A stretch of 64,000 nucleotides of DNA from Capronia americana (taxonomy: Eukaryota; Ascomycota; Eurotiomycetes; Chaetothyriales; Herpotrichiellaceae), in contig JADWQD010000007.1 of assembly GCA_016110215.1 (NCBI GenBank), positions 1-64,000 on the forward strand. Direction: 5' to 3'. The position numbers and the translations under genes were made by a program. Of the stretch, positions 21,093 to 31,554 are shown in pieces. Within the stretch, counting starts at the first letter, position 1; every line of letters starts with the position of its first letter. The notes beneath the pieces were generated by a model. That model searched no databases. It was not told the origin of the DNA and saw only the letters and a program-made list of their open reading frames with translations.

Positions 21093-21768
21093 ACCGACCG
21101 ACCGCAGTAGGTCCGAGGGTTATATTCAGGCGTGCTAGGTAGGTTGCGTATCTCTGGGTAGACTGTGCGGGTGGTAGAGACGGTTGTCGAAGAGATTACG
21201 GCGCACTTTTGACGCAGACGGACCTTAGACGACAGGAAGGTCGTGAACCGAACAGGTGAAGGTGCACTTGAGATGGGCGGATCTCGTCAGTCCCTCAGTA
21301 AACTACGGTCAAAAATACGCAGGTAGATCAAAGTGAAGAAGGAATGGTACTGCGCCCAAGTACCTTGGACAGGGACGCGGTACACATCAATGACGCAGAT
21401 GAACGAGTACGGAGATTGAGCAAGAAGAGTGCGGCATTCATGTCCTTTGAATGAGAGCTATCTGCATAGCCCATGATGGACACGAAATCTATCTATGACT
21501 TGTCATGGCACAGCACCATTCCCTGTCGAGAAGTGAGATTACTGCGCAACATTTTGGTGTTCCAGTACCCCTAGTCGTAGCAAGTACATGATTGGTGATC
21601 GGTGTGAAGGTGAATCGTTGACACAGGAAGAGTCGATGCTGGATGGCAAGAATAATGGCGAAACCATGAAAACTCCAATGTCAGGGGTGCTGAAAGAGAA
21701 TTTTCCACAACCTTCGCCACACGAAACAATACCACTGATATGGATTGAACGAATCCTTGCGCAAGAAT
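21093..21768. other. Convergent intergenic region, no gene seen
   Basis: This contains the 3' ends of the SDR gene (plus) and the eEF1A gene (minus). No coding frame or repeat stands out. Confidence 0.5.
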
Positions 21769-23508
21769 CTATTTCTTGCCAGCCTTGACAGCAGCCTAGG
21801 TGGAAATGAATCAGTTTCTGAACAGATGTAAGAGGACAGAGCGTAGCTTACCTTGGTGACCTTGCCACCAGCCTTGTCGGACTTGACAACGCTCTTGATG
21901 ACACCGACGGCGACGGTCTGACGCATGTCACGGACGGCGAAACGACCAAGAGGAGGATAGTCGGTGAAGGCCTCAACGCACATAGGCTTGCTGGGAACCA
22001 TCTTCACGATGGCAGCATCACCAGACTTGATAAACTTGGGGTTGTTTTCCATGGACTTGCCGGTACGACGATCGATCTTCTCGAGGAGCTCAGAGAACTT
22101 GCAAGCAATGTGGGCAGTGTGGCAATCCAAGACCGGGGCGTAGCCGGCACCGACCTGACCAGGGTGGTTGAGGACGATGACCTGAGCGTTGAAGGAGTCG
22201 GCACCCTTGGGGGGGTCATTCTTGGAGTCACCGGCAACGTTTCCACGACGAACCTCCTTGACGGAGACGTTCTTGACGTTGAAGCCGACATTGTCACCTG
22301 GAACACCCTCGGCGAGCTGTTCGTGGTGCATTTCGACGGACTTGACTTCAGTGGTGACGTTGGCGGGAGCGAAGGTGACGACCATACCGGCTTTGATGGT
22401 ACCGGTCTCAACACGACCAACGGGCACCGTGCCGATACCAGAGATCTTGTAGACATCCTGGAGAGGGAGACGGAGGGGCTTGTCGGTGGGACGAGTAGGA
22501 GGGTCAATCGCGTCGATGGCCTCGAGGAGGGTCTTGCCAGTGGCCTTGCCGGCCTTGGTCTCCTTCTCCCAACCCTTGTACCAGGGGGCGTTGGAGGAGA
22601 CGTCGATCATGTTGTCACCGTTGAAACCGGAGATGGGCACGAACGGGACGGACTTGGGGTTGTATCCGACCTTCTTGATGAAGTTGGAAGTCTCCTTGAT
22701 GATTTCGTTGAACCGATCCTCGGACCATTTGGCGGTGTCCATCTTGTTGATGGCGACGATAAGCTGCTTCACACCTAGGGTGTAGGCGAGGAGAGCGTGC
22801 TCACGGGTCTGGCCATCCTTGGAGATACCGGCTTCGAACTCACCGGTACCGGCGGCAATGATGAGGATGGCACAATCAGCCTGGGAGGTACCAGTGATCA
22901 TGTTCTTGATGAAGTCACGATGACCAGGGGCATCAATGACGGTGACGAAGTATTTGGGAGTCTCGAACTTCCAGAGCGCGATATCGATGGTGATACCACG
23001 CTCACGTTCGGCCTTCAGCTTGTCCAACACCCAAGCATACTTGAAGGAGCCCTTTCCGAGTTGAGCGGCTTCCTATGGGCGGTGTTAGTTGATCAGGCTC
23101 GGAAAAAAGTGAGGAATCACGTGATGGACTGTGCCCCTCCCCCACCAAAATTTTTGGCAGATTGGGTGACAGAGCCCAGAGGCAGTCAAACGAAGGGATG
23201 AACGGAACAAAGGGTGACCAACCTTCTCGAACTTCTCGATGGTACGAGAGTCGATACCACCGCACTTGTAGATCAAGTGACCTGATTGTATGTGAGTGTT
23301 TTGGTCTGCCATCATTTTTCCAGTTTCTTCTTACCAGTGGTGGTGGACTTGCCGGAGTCGACGTGTCCGATGACGACGACGTTGATATGAGTCTTCTCTT
23401 TACTGTAATGATAAGAGACATGTCAGTGACATTCATTGATATGAAATTGGGGCTCATTTGGCACAGCGAAGTCGCGCGCAGGCAGTTTGAGATGGTCTCT
23501 TACCCCAT
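21769..23508 (-). CDS. TEF1: Translation elongation factor 1-alpha (eEF1A)
   Basis: Five exons: 23508-23504, 23402-23335, 23281-23223, 23072-21852 and 21795-21769, giving 459 residues, the normal size. The first exon holds only ATG GG; the last encodes AAVKAGKK and stop. GTPase motifs are all present: GHVDSGKST (G1), DAPGHRDFIKNM (G3) and NKMD (G4), followed by the two beta-barrel domains (GTVPVGRVETG, PGDNVGFNVKN). It delivers aminoacyl-tRNA to the ribosome in the cytosol. Codon use is strongly biased toward C-ending codons, as in highly expressed genes. The intron-rich 5' part is the segment commonly used as a fungal phylogenetic marker. A further intron lies in the 5' leader. Confidence 0.97.
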
Positions 23509-23612
23509 GGTGGCGGTTGAATTGAGTGTTTGGTTTGAAGTCTTGTAGTTCTGTGGCAGGTACTAGAAGAATTCAGAGGGAATGCTCAGATACCACGGCT
23601 TGCGTAGAGGTG

Positions 23613-23668
23613 CTGATGAATGTTAGTAGTTGTTGGCGAAAAGTGCAGGGGGTAGGTTGATAACTCAC
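23613..23668 (-). other. Probable 5'-UTR intron of the eEF1A gene
   Basis: On the minus strand a GTGAGT donor (23668), a consensus ACTAAC branch site and a TCATCAG acceptor (23613) delimit 56 bp about 105 bp upstream of the start codon. Leader introns are common in fungal eEF1A genes. Confidence 0.65.
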
Positions 23669-24781
23669 TGAGCGACGAAGGAGGAGATTGTGAGAGATAG
23701 AGTGTGCGCAAGATTTTGTAGGCCTGCGGAGGGACTCGCCTTGGCAAAATTTTCGTCCAAGTGACTGTGAGTCAAGAGGCCGCACGCAACCGTCACTTCA
23801 CTTCGCTCTCACTCAGTCTCAGTTTATTCCAGGCACAGAGTATTTTGCGGCCCAAGCCCCACTCCAGCACTTCGACTCAACCTCTTGATGATGGCCATTC
23901 TCCCGTCAGCCCACTGGTTCGCCCCCCGAATGATTGGCGAAAGAAATCAGAAAGCTTCGGCATGTGCTAGATCCTGCATATCGAACTTCGCATCTATTCT
24001 TATAGCCAATTGGAAACACTAGATGATCTGGAGCAGGCTCAAAATTACCTCCAAGACTGCTATATCATAGTGGCGATTGTTTGTGTATCCACAACAGCAG
24101 TTCTAGACGGGTTCGCCGCCAGCGGCGAAGCCTCGACAATATCGATCAAACGAAAGGGTTTCAACATCGGCCTTCGCTTCTCTTCTCTTCTATTGCCGCT
24201 CTTCTATCTGCCCCCGCGTGCTTTGTTACCGGAGTTAAGAGCTATTAGCTCCATCTGACTCGAGCCAGATATTAGCCAACCATGCTGCCGATAATCCGTG
24301 GGCAGAACTAGGCAATCTGGCAACTCTGAGTCATGATACTGCTCGCCAGCCTTCTCTTGTCCTTGAAGCCCCAACATGCTGCCTGGCTTCCGGTGGCTAG
24401 GATGGTGTGAGTCTTCTGTCAGCCTTTGGACTAGAAAGGCTGTGTAGGGCTCATCCTGCTTGCCCTTGTCGCACAACATGAGTCAGAGTCGAGCCGGCAT
24501 CGCAGCACTCTTCGAGCTCGACTGCGCCAGACTCGTCCTCTACCATCGATGGCTGTCCCCACGCCAAGTTCCCTGTCTCGCAACGCCATGCCTGGCGGAT
24601 GCAGGAGCTTTCCTCACGGCGCCCTCTTGAAGATCGATCTGCTTAACACTCATCTCCATTTCGCCTGTCCCTCAACAGGTATTTGTCCAGGCAATCGTGG
24701 ATGTAATTTGGAATTTCGCAGTACAGCGCATGGTCGTGTGGTTGGTGGGTCAGAGTAGGTTCATATGAGGATGCTTCATGA
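23669..24781. other. Intergenic: eEF1A promoter and RPC11 3' flank
   Basis: The part next to 23669-23850 (eEF1A upstream) has CT/GA-rich stretches (CTCTCACTCAGTCTC-like). The remainder up to 24781 shows only short frames without domains. Confidence 0.45.
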
Positions 24782-25295
24782 TCAATATTCTCTCCATTGC
24801 TTGCCGCATTCAATACACTGGAAATGGTCAGAACTCATACTAGACATGACAACCATCTCGTCTGTACCTTGAAGAAAGACGTGGGCGGTTCGTCGGCGCT
24901 TCGGGTCTGTAACTGGTAGAAGTAGGCTTTCTTTGAGTCGCATGTCTCGTTCGGACAGCCTCCAGGAACTAATAGACGGACCGTTAATATCACCTTTATC
25001 ATCATCATTCCACCCGAGAGCATACCTTCGTTGACCGGCAGGTCGGATTGCTCTTCGCCCAGAATGTCGTCCTTTTGTTTTTGCTTCATGTGTGTCCGCT
25101 CGTAGTACGGTTGGTCTAGAATGAACTGGTAGGGGCATGTTCTGCAGGTAAAGGCATTCCTGCCCTGTGGATATTGGTCATTTCCCGGCGCTCTCGCGAT
25201 CGTCAAGCAGTTGCAGCAATACGGGCAGACTGTTGTCCATGGTCAATGCTGTTCTCCGAGGCTTGAGAGGAAGCATCCCTACATGTAGGAGGCAT
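24782..25295 (-). CDS. RPC11: RNA polymerase III subunit RPC11 (C11/POLR3K)
   Basis: Four exons: 25295-25283, 25229-25026, 24968-24868 and 24817-24782, giving 117 residues. The first exon is 13 bp and the join yields MPPTFCPYCCNCL. Two zinc ribbons are seen: an N-terminal CPYC...CRTCPY (about 6-40) and a C-terminal TFIIS-like CPNETC...CIECGKQW. The conserved QTRSADEP loop carries the acidic Asp-Glu pair needed for RNA cleavage by Pol III. The subunit works in transcript cleavage, termination and re-initiation in the nucleus. Length fits the family (about 110). It is divergent from the ankyrin gene 499 bp away. Confidence 0.93.
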
Positions 25296-25794
25296 GGCGA
25301 GCGACGAAAGTAAGTACGCTGCTGGCCTGGTTCCCTCAGGATCCGGGTCGCGGTTGGTCTCTCTCGGACAGAATTGTGCACTTTTTGGTGCCTGCGGGCT
25401 GAGTTGGAGCTTTTTTTTACGGAGGCGCACACGGCATATATAGGCAGATTTGCTACGGTTTGGCGGGGGCCGGCGGTCGAGGGGTTGGCACGTCGGCCAG
25501 AGGCCTGATCTATCATCACTTGAAACACTCTTGACCTTGGGGACACAACCTGTTCCGCGCTTCTTGTGTCCTCCCTTCTTGACTCGATCGCAGTCAACTT
25601 GTCTCCTATTTAACAGACTTTCTCACAATAATCAAGACCGAACGTTCCCAGCCAACCCTTCCGATACCCTCGCCAACTCAACTTGCTGCTCGCGAGACGG
25701 TTCCATTGGAACCTGAGTTATTCACACGCAGCTGTGCCATTCCTTCCGTGGCGCCGCCGTTCAGCTGTCCTTACTCCCTCGGTAGACGGCCACC
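25296..25794. promoter_or_regulatory. Divergent promoter region, RPC11/ankyrin gene
   Basis: A 499-bp gap between two divergent start codons that must hold both promoters. Several C/T-rich runs lie within about 250 bp of the plus-strand start. No specific operator was identified. Confidence 0.4.
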
Positions 25795-26430
25795 ATGGCC
25801 GAACACGTCGATGTAAGCGTGATATATATTTAGTACAGTGCAAGACTAACAGGCATCCGCAGGGAGCGTCGCCCAAGGAACAGATACTTGAAGCATGCCG
25901 GAGAGACAATGTCGAATTGTTCCACGAGGTGCTCAACGACATGAAAAATAAGAGCAAGGAACAAGTAGCTGAATTCTTCAACACTACGACAGACACCATG
26001 GGGAACCACCTGTTGCATGTCTGCGCCAGCTATGGAGCCTGTGAGGTCCACCCTGTGCTGCTGCCTGGCCTGGACTGACCCGGGTTTAGATGATGTTATG
26101 GACGAGCTCCTCAATGTCGAATTCCTTGAGTGCGATCCCCTGAACAGACGAGAGGGCGAAACACCGATTCATTCCGCCGTCAAATATGCCAATGAGCGAG
26201 AAGTCGAACTTGGTGAGGCAATGGCGAAGATGTTGATTGATGCTGGAGGTGACCCAAGAGTAAAAGACAAACATGGAAGAAAACCCGCCGAGATCTGCAC
26301 ACCAAGAACCGAAGAACTCCGCAGTATTCTAATCAAGGAGGAATATGTGCTGAATGAAGGTCTCAAGAGTTCCGATGTCCACCCAGACGACGACGATGCC
26401 GATGCAGGACCCCCTTCAGATGAGGACTGA
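25795..26430 (+). CDS. Small ankyrin-repeat protein with acidic tail
   Basis: Three exons: 25795-25812, 25863-26040 and 26090-26430, giving 178 residues. The first exon encodes only MAEHVD after a good CCACC start context. Ankyrin-type helices are seen at GNHLLHVCASYG, GETPIHSAVKYAN and DPRVKDKHGRKPAEIC. The last 30 residues are acidic (DVHPDDDD, PPSDED). Similar small fungal ankyrin proteins include yeast YCR051W and the ribosomal-protein chaperone Yar1. The size and acidic tail would suit a chaperone, but I cannot choose between them. Splice joins keep the repeat spacing (ASYGA-YDVMDELL). Confidence 0.85.
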
Positions 26431-26759
26431 ATTGCATTGATTCAACATCGCTGTGCTCGTTCACACGAAGCCTTGATCTCCGCAGTCTGGTGAAGGTCAA
26501 GCTCGCTTACCGGTGAGTGCATGGCGAACGGTGATTGGAAACTACTCTGCCAGTCAGAACCGGCCAGGCGATGTGGTACTGAGCTGTCAAACTCAAACTA
26601 GCTGCTCCTATATGATGACCGCCAAAAACCCAATAAGGAGTATCTGTGGCTGGGAAGACTGAGATTCAGTCCTGGTGACAGCGTCTAAAGAGCCTGTGTC
26701 TCGACAGTGGAACGAGACTTGTGGGAGGGCTGTTGACAACAAAAGCAATTGAAGAACAC
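26431..26759. other. Convergent intergenic, no gene seen
   Basis: 329 bp between the ends of the ankyrin gene and the MFS transporter; nothing distinct seen. Confidence 0.5.
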
Positions 26760-28562
26760 CTACGGCTCTACCTCTTCCTTCTGACTCCCGGCCTTCTCTT
26801 TAGCCTTCGTCCTCGCTCTCACCGACAAGATGAGGCAGATAGCGCATATTATGCCTAGACCGTCAAACCCGATCGCAAGATACCAGGCTCCTCGATATCC
26901 TTGCAACGGCTCCCTTCCACCTGAGTTGACATGTGTTTCAACTGTCCCCGCCATGCCCAGGCCGATTGAAATACTATAGTTGATCACCGTGTTGATGAGA
27001 GATGCGGCTAGACCTTGGTGTTCTGGAGGCATGTGATCGGACAGCACAATATTTCCAGAGGGGAAGCTCATATCCATTCCCCAAGGAGTGACAAGCGTGG
27101 CGACAAATGTTTGTGCCCCTGTCTGGTTGTCAGCTCTAGGCTCTGGGTTGTGCCTCGACGCAACTAGAAGCAACGCAGAGACAAGCCTTCATGAGAACCT
27201 ACAGTATGTCTGCCGGACCGGCATTGTGGCAAGCAGAATGTTCCCCGTCAAAAATGCACTCATGCTGATGAGCATGATCCACCCAGACTGGATTTTCGCA
27301 ATCAGGAAACCTGTCGTTATCGCTGCCAGACAGCCTGCAATACAAGTGGGCGATAGCTGAGCTGTCGACAACAGAATTGAATGGCCTCTTTCGAGCTCGA
27401 GAAGTTGCCTGAATCCATCAGCAGAGGCTAAGGGCAGGTCGCACAATGAAACTCACCACAGGTAAAAGACCCAGATTCCGAAGCTCATCCACCCGAAAGC
27501 TTCACATCCAAACACCAATTTCGTATCCACTGTGAGTAGGGACATTGGCACCAATGGATGTGACGCTCTATGGCGTTCCAGCCAGAAGAAGACAACCAGC
27601 AGGATGACACCGAGTATCAGCAGGACATACACATACACCTTTCCCCAACCTGCGGCTGGACCCTGGTTCCAGGCAAAGTTGAAAAATATGAGTCCGACAA
27701 CTCCCACAACGGTGCCCGTGGCATCCAGCTCCTCGAACGTCGCTCTGGGTCCTTCGACCGGCATGCGTGGAATGACAAACAGGGCCAATACGCCTATTAT
27801 TGTCAACGCCATCGCCATGACCCAGTACGCCCAAGGCCACCATACGAATTGTGTAAAGATGCCGCTGAACACGGCTCCAATTACGAAGCCACTGGGTGCT
27901 GTGGCGCCAAATATACTCAACACCATATTCTTCCTCGGGCCAGGTGGGTATGTCCTCGTCAATATTGCAACTCCATTTGGCAGCAAGATAGCCGGACCAA
28001 TGCCCTGCATACCCCGGCAAAATGCGAAGAAGACGAGCGAATGCGAATAGACTGCGAATCCTGCGACCAGAGACCACGAGGCGAACCAGAAATAGCCAAT
28101 GATGAAAAGAAGTTTATGGCCGTACAGATCGCCCCATCTTCCAGCCGGGAGGATGAATGTGCCCACTGTCAGCGAATAGCCTGCCGCTAACCATGATAAT
28201 TGGCCGGGATTCGTGGTGTTGAAGGAACGGCCAATGACATGCAAAGGGGCGATAGACTGTGCCAGGGCTGCTTGAGTCATAAGCTGTGCGGAGCTGATGA
28301 CTGCGATGAATGCAATCTCGTGTGCGATGGAGAATGCGGGTGCTTTTGTAGCGGTTGGGACACGGGAGACCGTCTGAGCGAGGCTGGGTGGTTGTTGAAG
28401 CGTATTCTGCTGCCGCAGGGTGGAGGTTGTCGAGCTGGTCTCATTTCGGGTCAAGTCTGAATCTGTACTTCCTGGAGAGCTCCCTATATTGCCTGGCAAG
28501 ACATCAGAGGGTTTTCGATGCCTGTTCTCCCCAACGGCCGCTTGCTCGTCCTCTTTCTCCAT
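26760..28562 (-). CDS. MFS transporter, DHA2 (14-TM) family, aminotriazole-resistance type
   Basis: Three exons: 28562-27457, 27408-27203 and 27118-26760, giving 556 residues. Introns split a Trp codon (VFYLW-QLLELE) and another Trp (RQTYW-AQTF). The first 80 residues are cytosolic, polar and Ser/Thr/Gln-rich. Next comes a membrane domain with the MFS loop GRWGDLYGHK between helices 2 and 3, the antiporter-type segment GATAPSGFVIGAVFSG and about 14 hydrophobic spans. The pattern matches fungal proteins related to yeast Atr1, which export aminotriazole or borate, so efflux of small compounds is the likely job. It is divergent from a medium-chain reductase 1.4 kb away. Confidence 0.9.
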
Positions 28563-29955
28563 GATGTTCTCTTAGTGGCAGTGAGCAAATCCCGAAACGT
28601 CACCTTGGGAGCTTGGTAAGAAGGAGGTTGACCAACTGCCCAAATCATCAAGTCTATCCGCTCAGCGAATGTTTCTTCGAGCTTCCGCTTTTATATTCAT
28701 GATCTCCTGACACGGTGTACCGTGTGTGCCGCCTGTGGCGACAAGGCGAGGACAGGCATTTTACTGCTCAGGCACCTAACAGGCTACTGACGACAATATG
28801 ACGTCGTACGAGTATCGAACTTTCACCCGAAAAACTTCGCAGCCATGTACGAAAATCTCGCGGAGAAGCATGCATAGGTACCTAGGAAACAACGTACTTC
28901 AAGGGTTAAAAAGAAGACTCTTTCATAATCCCGGGGTAACCGGCATACTCGAAGTCAACAGTTCTTTACATTACTGGTTGCGTAGGGACATAGCCTGTGA
29001 GCCGTGGGGCGAGCTCGAATGTTGGTACACAGTATGTAAAGCAGGTTCATGTGGGGTCACTTATCTCCGTAGAAGTACATAAGGGAATAAGTGGATTGGG
29101 GTCCTCGCGCAGAGATGAGACTCGTTCTACAATACTCGAAGGAGTCGCTTAACAACGGTGCGTGAGTGAGTGAGTGCTGTGCTGTGCTGTGCCTGCTTTT
29201 CTGAGATGGACGTTTCAGGTGAAGGTCGAAGAACATGCATGGAACGACCCGAAGGCTTTAGCACGGGAAACACGAGGTCATATACAAGGGCACTGTCCAT
29301 CCGGCAGCAGCCGACTCTTCCGCTCGCGGATCGCTCTCCCATTTTCGTCTAATGGTTCTATGAAAAGATCATCACCTATCAACCAAAGTATCACGGCTGT
29401 ACTGTGTCGAGGTGAAAGGCGGGAAGGGACGAGTCGCTGACTATCCTACAACAACACTTTCCCTTGTCAGTCGGCCTTGGGCTTGGCCTATTCGGTGGCG
29501 CATAAGACTCTAATACAGCTTTGTCAGCCTACTCCATCTATCCTCTTCAGCAGCTCCTCTCGGTCTGTGATACTCGGTCTCACGTAGGGCGAATGACATG
29601 GTAGAGGTTGCATGTATTACTGTATGACATGGTAGACCTGAAGCATATTGGTGGTATTGCGGGCAAGATTAATCATCCGAAGTGTGAACACAGAGGTTCT
29701 TGTGTTGACGGATGCATACCGTTGAGGTTTCTTGAATTTTGTGCATTCCTACACAATGTCAGCGATCTGGGGAGCCCTTGCCGAAAATCGAAAATGCGTG
29801 GGATTCACGCCCTATGGCACTTTGATGGACACCAGGGTATATAGACTCTAGAGAGGGTGTCCGTAAGGCAGAGAGCAACGCGTGTGATTATACGCAGGAA
29901 TCGACGAGTTTGTCCATCTTCACGACATACGTGCCCTAGAAACTGCAGCAATCCG
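28563..29955. other. Long divergent intergenic region, MFS/reductase
   Basis: 1.39 kb between two divergent start codons. Short frames have no recognisable domain. It must carry both promoters; a TATA-like box is noted separately near the plus-strand gene. Confidence 0.45.
29838..29844 (+). promoter_or_regulatory. TATA-like box upstream of the medium-chain reductase
   Basis: TATATAG lies 113 bp before the ATG at 29956, a usual distance in fungi. Motif match only. Confidence 0.35.
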
Positions 29956-31074
29956 ATGGCTTCATCAAAGGAACTGCCGCTTAGCACACTTTCAGCCATA
30001 GTGCATCCTACCAATCCCATCACAACCACCATTTCCACGGTGCCGTTGCCAGAATCTTTGGCGCCTAACGAAGTGCTGATCAAAGTCGAGGCATGTGCGT
30101 CAAATCCGAAAGACTGGCTCCATCTCGTTGCCACAGGTACCTCCCTCAACTCTGGCGATGACCTAGCTGGCGTTGTTTTTGCGGCCGGGGCCGCGGTGAC
30201 AAGATTCAAGTCTGGTGACCCAGTAGCGGCGTTTCATCCGATGGGCAAGCCGTACGGTGCATATGCTGAATATGCTATCGCTCCAGAGCATACCACGCTC
30301 CTCATTCCGGACACAATGAGCTTTGAAGAAGCCAGTACAATCCCCCTGGTCAGTCTAACGGCCGCCTTGACTCTGTTCAGACGACAAGGCTACACGGCTC
30401 CGTGGCAATCAGATGCGCAGGAAAGGAATCAGAGGAGGCCTTTGCTTGTGTATGCTGCCACAACTTCGTTGGGCACATATGCCATCAAGCTGGCCAAGCT
30501 CGCAGGAATTGGCCCAATTGTCGCAATTGGAGGCGGAAACAGTGATCATGTGAAACGGTTGCTGAAATCTCCGCAAGACGTTTTCCTAGATTACCGGACG
30601 GGAATGGACAGTCTCAAAGAAAACGTCAAGTACCTAGCAGAAGAGCGTCATCTGCAGCTCCAGAATGGCATGGATGCATTCAGCGAGCATGAAAGCTGGG
30701 TTCACATCAGCCAGATGCTTCAACGCGGAAGCAGGCTCAGCGTGTTTTCAGGCGCGAGGAAATACGACGAGGAAGCCATTCCAAAGGATGTCGATATCAT
30801 CTATACCTTCGTTGGGACCGCACACGAAGGCAAATATCGGCCCAGCATGCCTAAACAACCGTCGGTGGAAGATGCGCAAGGCGATGTCGAGTTTGCCGGC
30901 GAATTCTTTGTTTGGCTGGAAGAGATGTTGAGACAGGGCAAGTACTCGGGTCACTCGTTCGAGGTGATCCCCGGGTGGCTCAATGGCGTGTCAGAGGGTC
31001 TCAACAGACTCAGAAATGGCCGGGCGGGAGGAAAGAAATTAGTGTATCAGATCGGGTCCCAGGTTTGTGAGTAG
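29956..31074 (+). CDS. Medium-chain dehydrogenase/reductase (quinone/enoyl-reductase-like)
   Basis: A single frame of 372 residues; ATG 29956 is the first Met that aligns with the family, and the open frame extends upstream only through a non-ATG codon. The N-terminal GroES-like domain has VLIKVEACASNPKDW and DLAGVV; a nucleotide-binding domain follows with YAATTSLGTYAIKLAKLAG, in which Ala/Ser replaces the usual glycines. The zinc-ligand signature GHE of true alcohol dehydrogenases is absent, so a zinc-free NADPH-dependent reductase is likely. Such proteins act alone or as trans-enoyl reductases in secondary metabolism; no polyketide synthase lies in this window. Substrate unknown. Confidence 0.85.
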   Translation: MASSKELPLSTLSAIVHPTNPITTTISTVPLPESLAPNEVLIKVEACASNPKDWLHLVATGTSLNSGDDLAGVVFAAGAAVTRFKSGDPVAAFHPMGKPYGAYAEYAIAPEHTTLLIPDTMSFEEASTIPLVSLTAALTLFRRQGYTAPWQSDAQERNQRRPLLVYAATTSLGTYAIKLAKLAGIGPIVAIGGGNSDHVKRLLKSPQDVFLDYRTGMDSLKENVKYLAEERHLQLQNGMDAFSEHESWVHISQMLQRGSRLSVFSGARKYDEEAIPKDVDIIYTFVGTAHEGKYRPSMPKQPSVEDAQGDVEFAGEFFVWLEEMLRQGKYSGHSFEVIPGWLNGVSEGLNRLRNGRAGGKKLVYQIGSQVCE

Positions 31075-31554
31075 CCTTGATGTACATGCAAACCGAATTT
31101 GAAATCAAATGCATGTATAAATTGAGTCGCTCTGCACCGAAAGTACATGCACTGCGTGAGGGTGAAGTCGTGCTCGTGTTGACAAGGAGGCGAGTACTGT
31201 AGCCCACAAGCAGCCAGGGTACATTTGACTCGGCACAATCTCACGGCAAATTCTGCAGCGTGTGGCCATGAGTGTCGTCTTATTCTGGAATATGTTGAGA
31301 TGGCTTGTAAATGTGAGGAACGCGAAGTTGGCACCGAAAGGGAAGTTTCTAAACAATGACGTCGCTTCCACACGTGTCATGTTGTGCTGTTTCCAGTGTC
31401 TTTCTTCCTCATGCGCCGCCATCGTCAATTGCATAGCCAGCTTGTTTGACTTGTTTTCTTGTGAGCCACCATACGGCTTACTATTTTCGGATACGAGGCC
31501 TGTGCTTTCATGTATCAGTGTCGTGGAAACCCACACTGAGTGACCTCTTTTCAA
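31075..31554. other. Intergenic, no gene seen
   Basis: 480 bp between two plus-strand genes; presumed terminator and promoter region with no distinct motif. Confidence 0.45.

Noticed and set aside
22110..22778. 222-codon frame opposite eEF1A
   Set aside because: It is a shadow of the strongly codon-biased eEF1A gene; long antisense frames are expected there.
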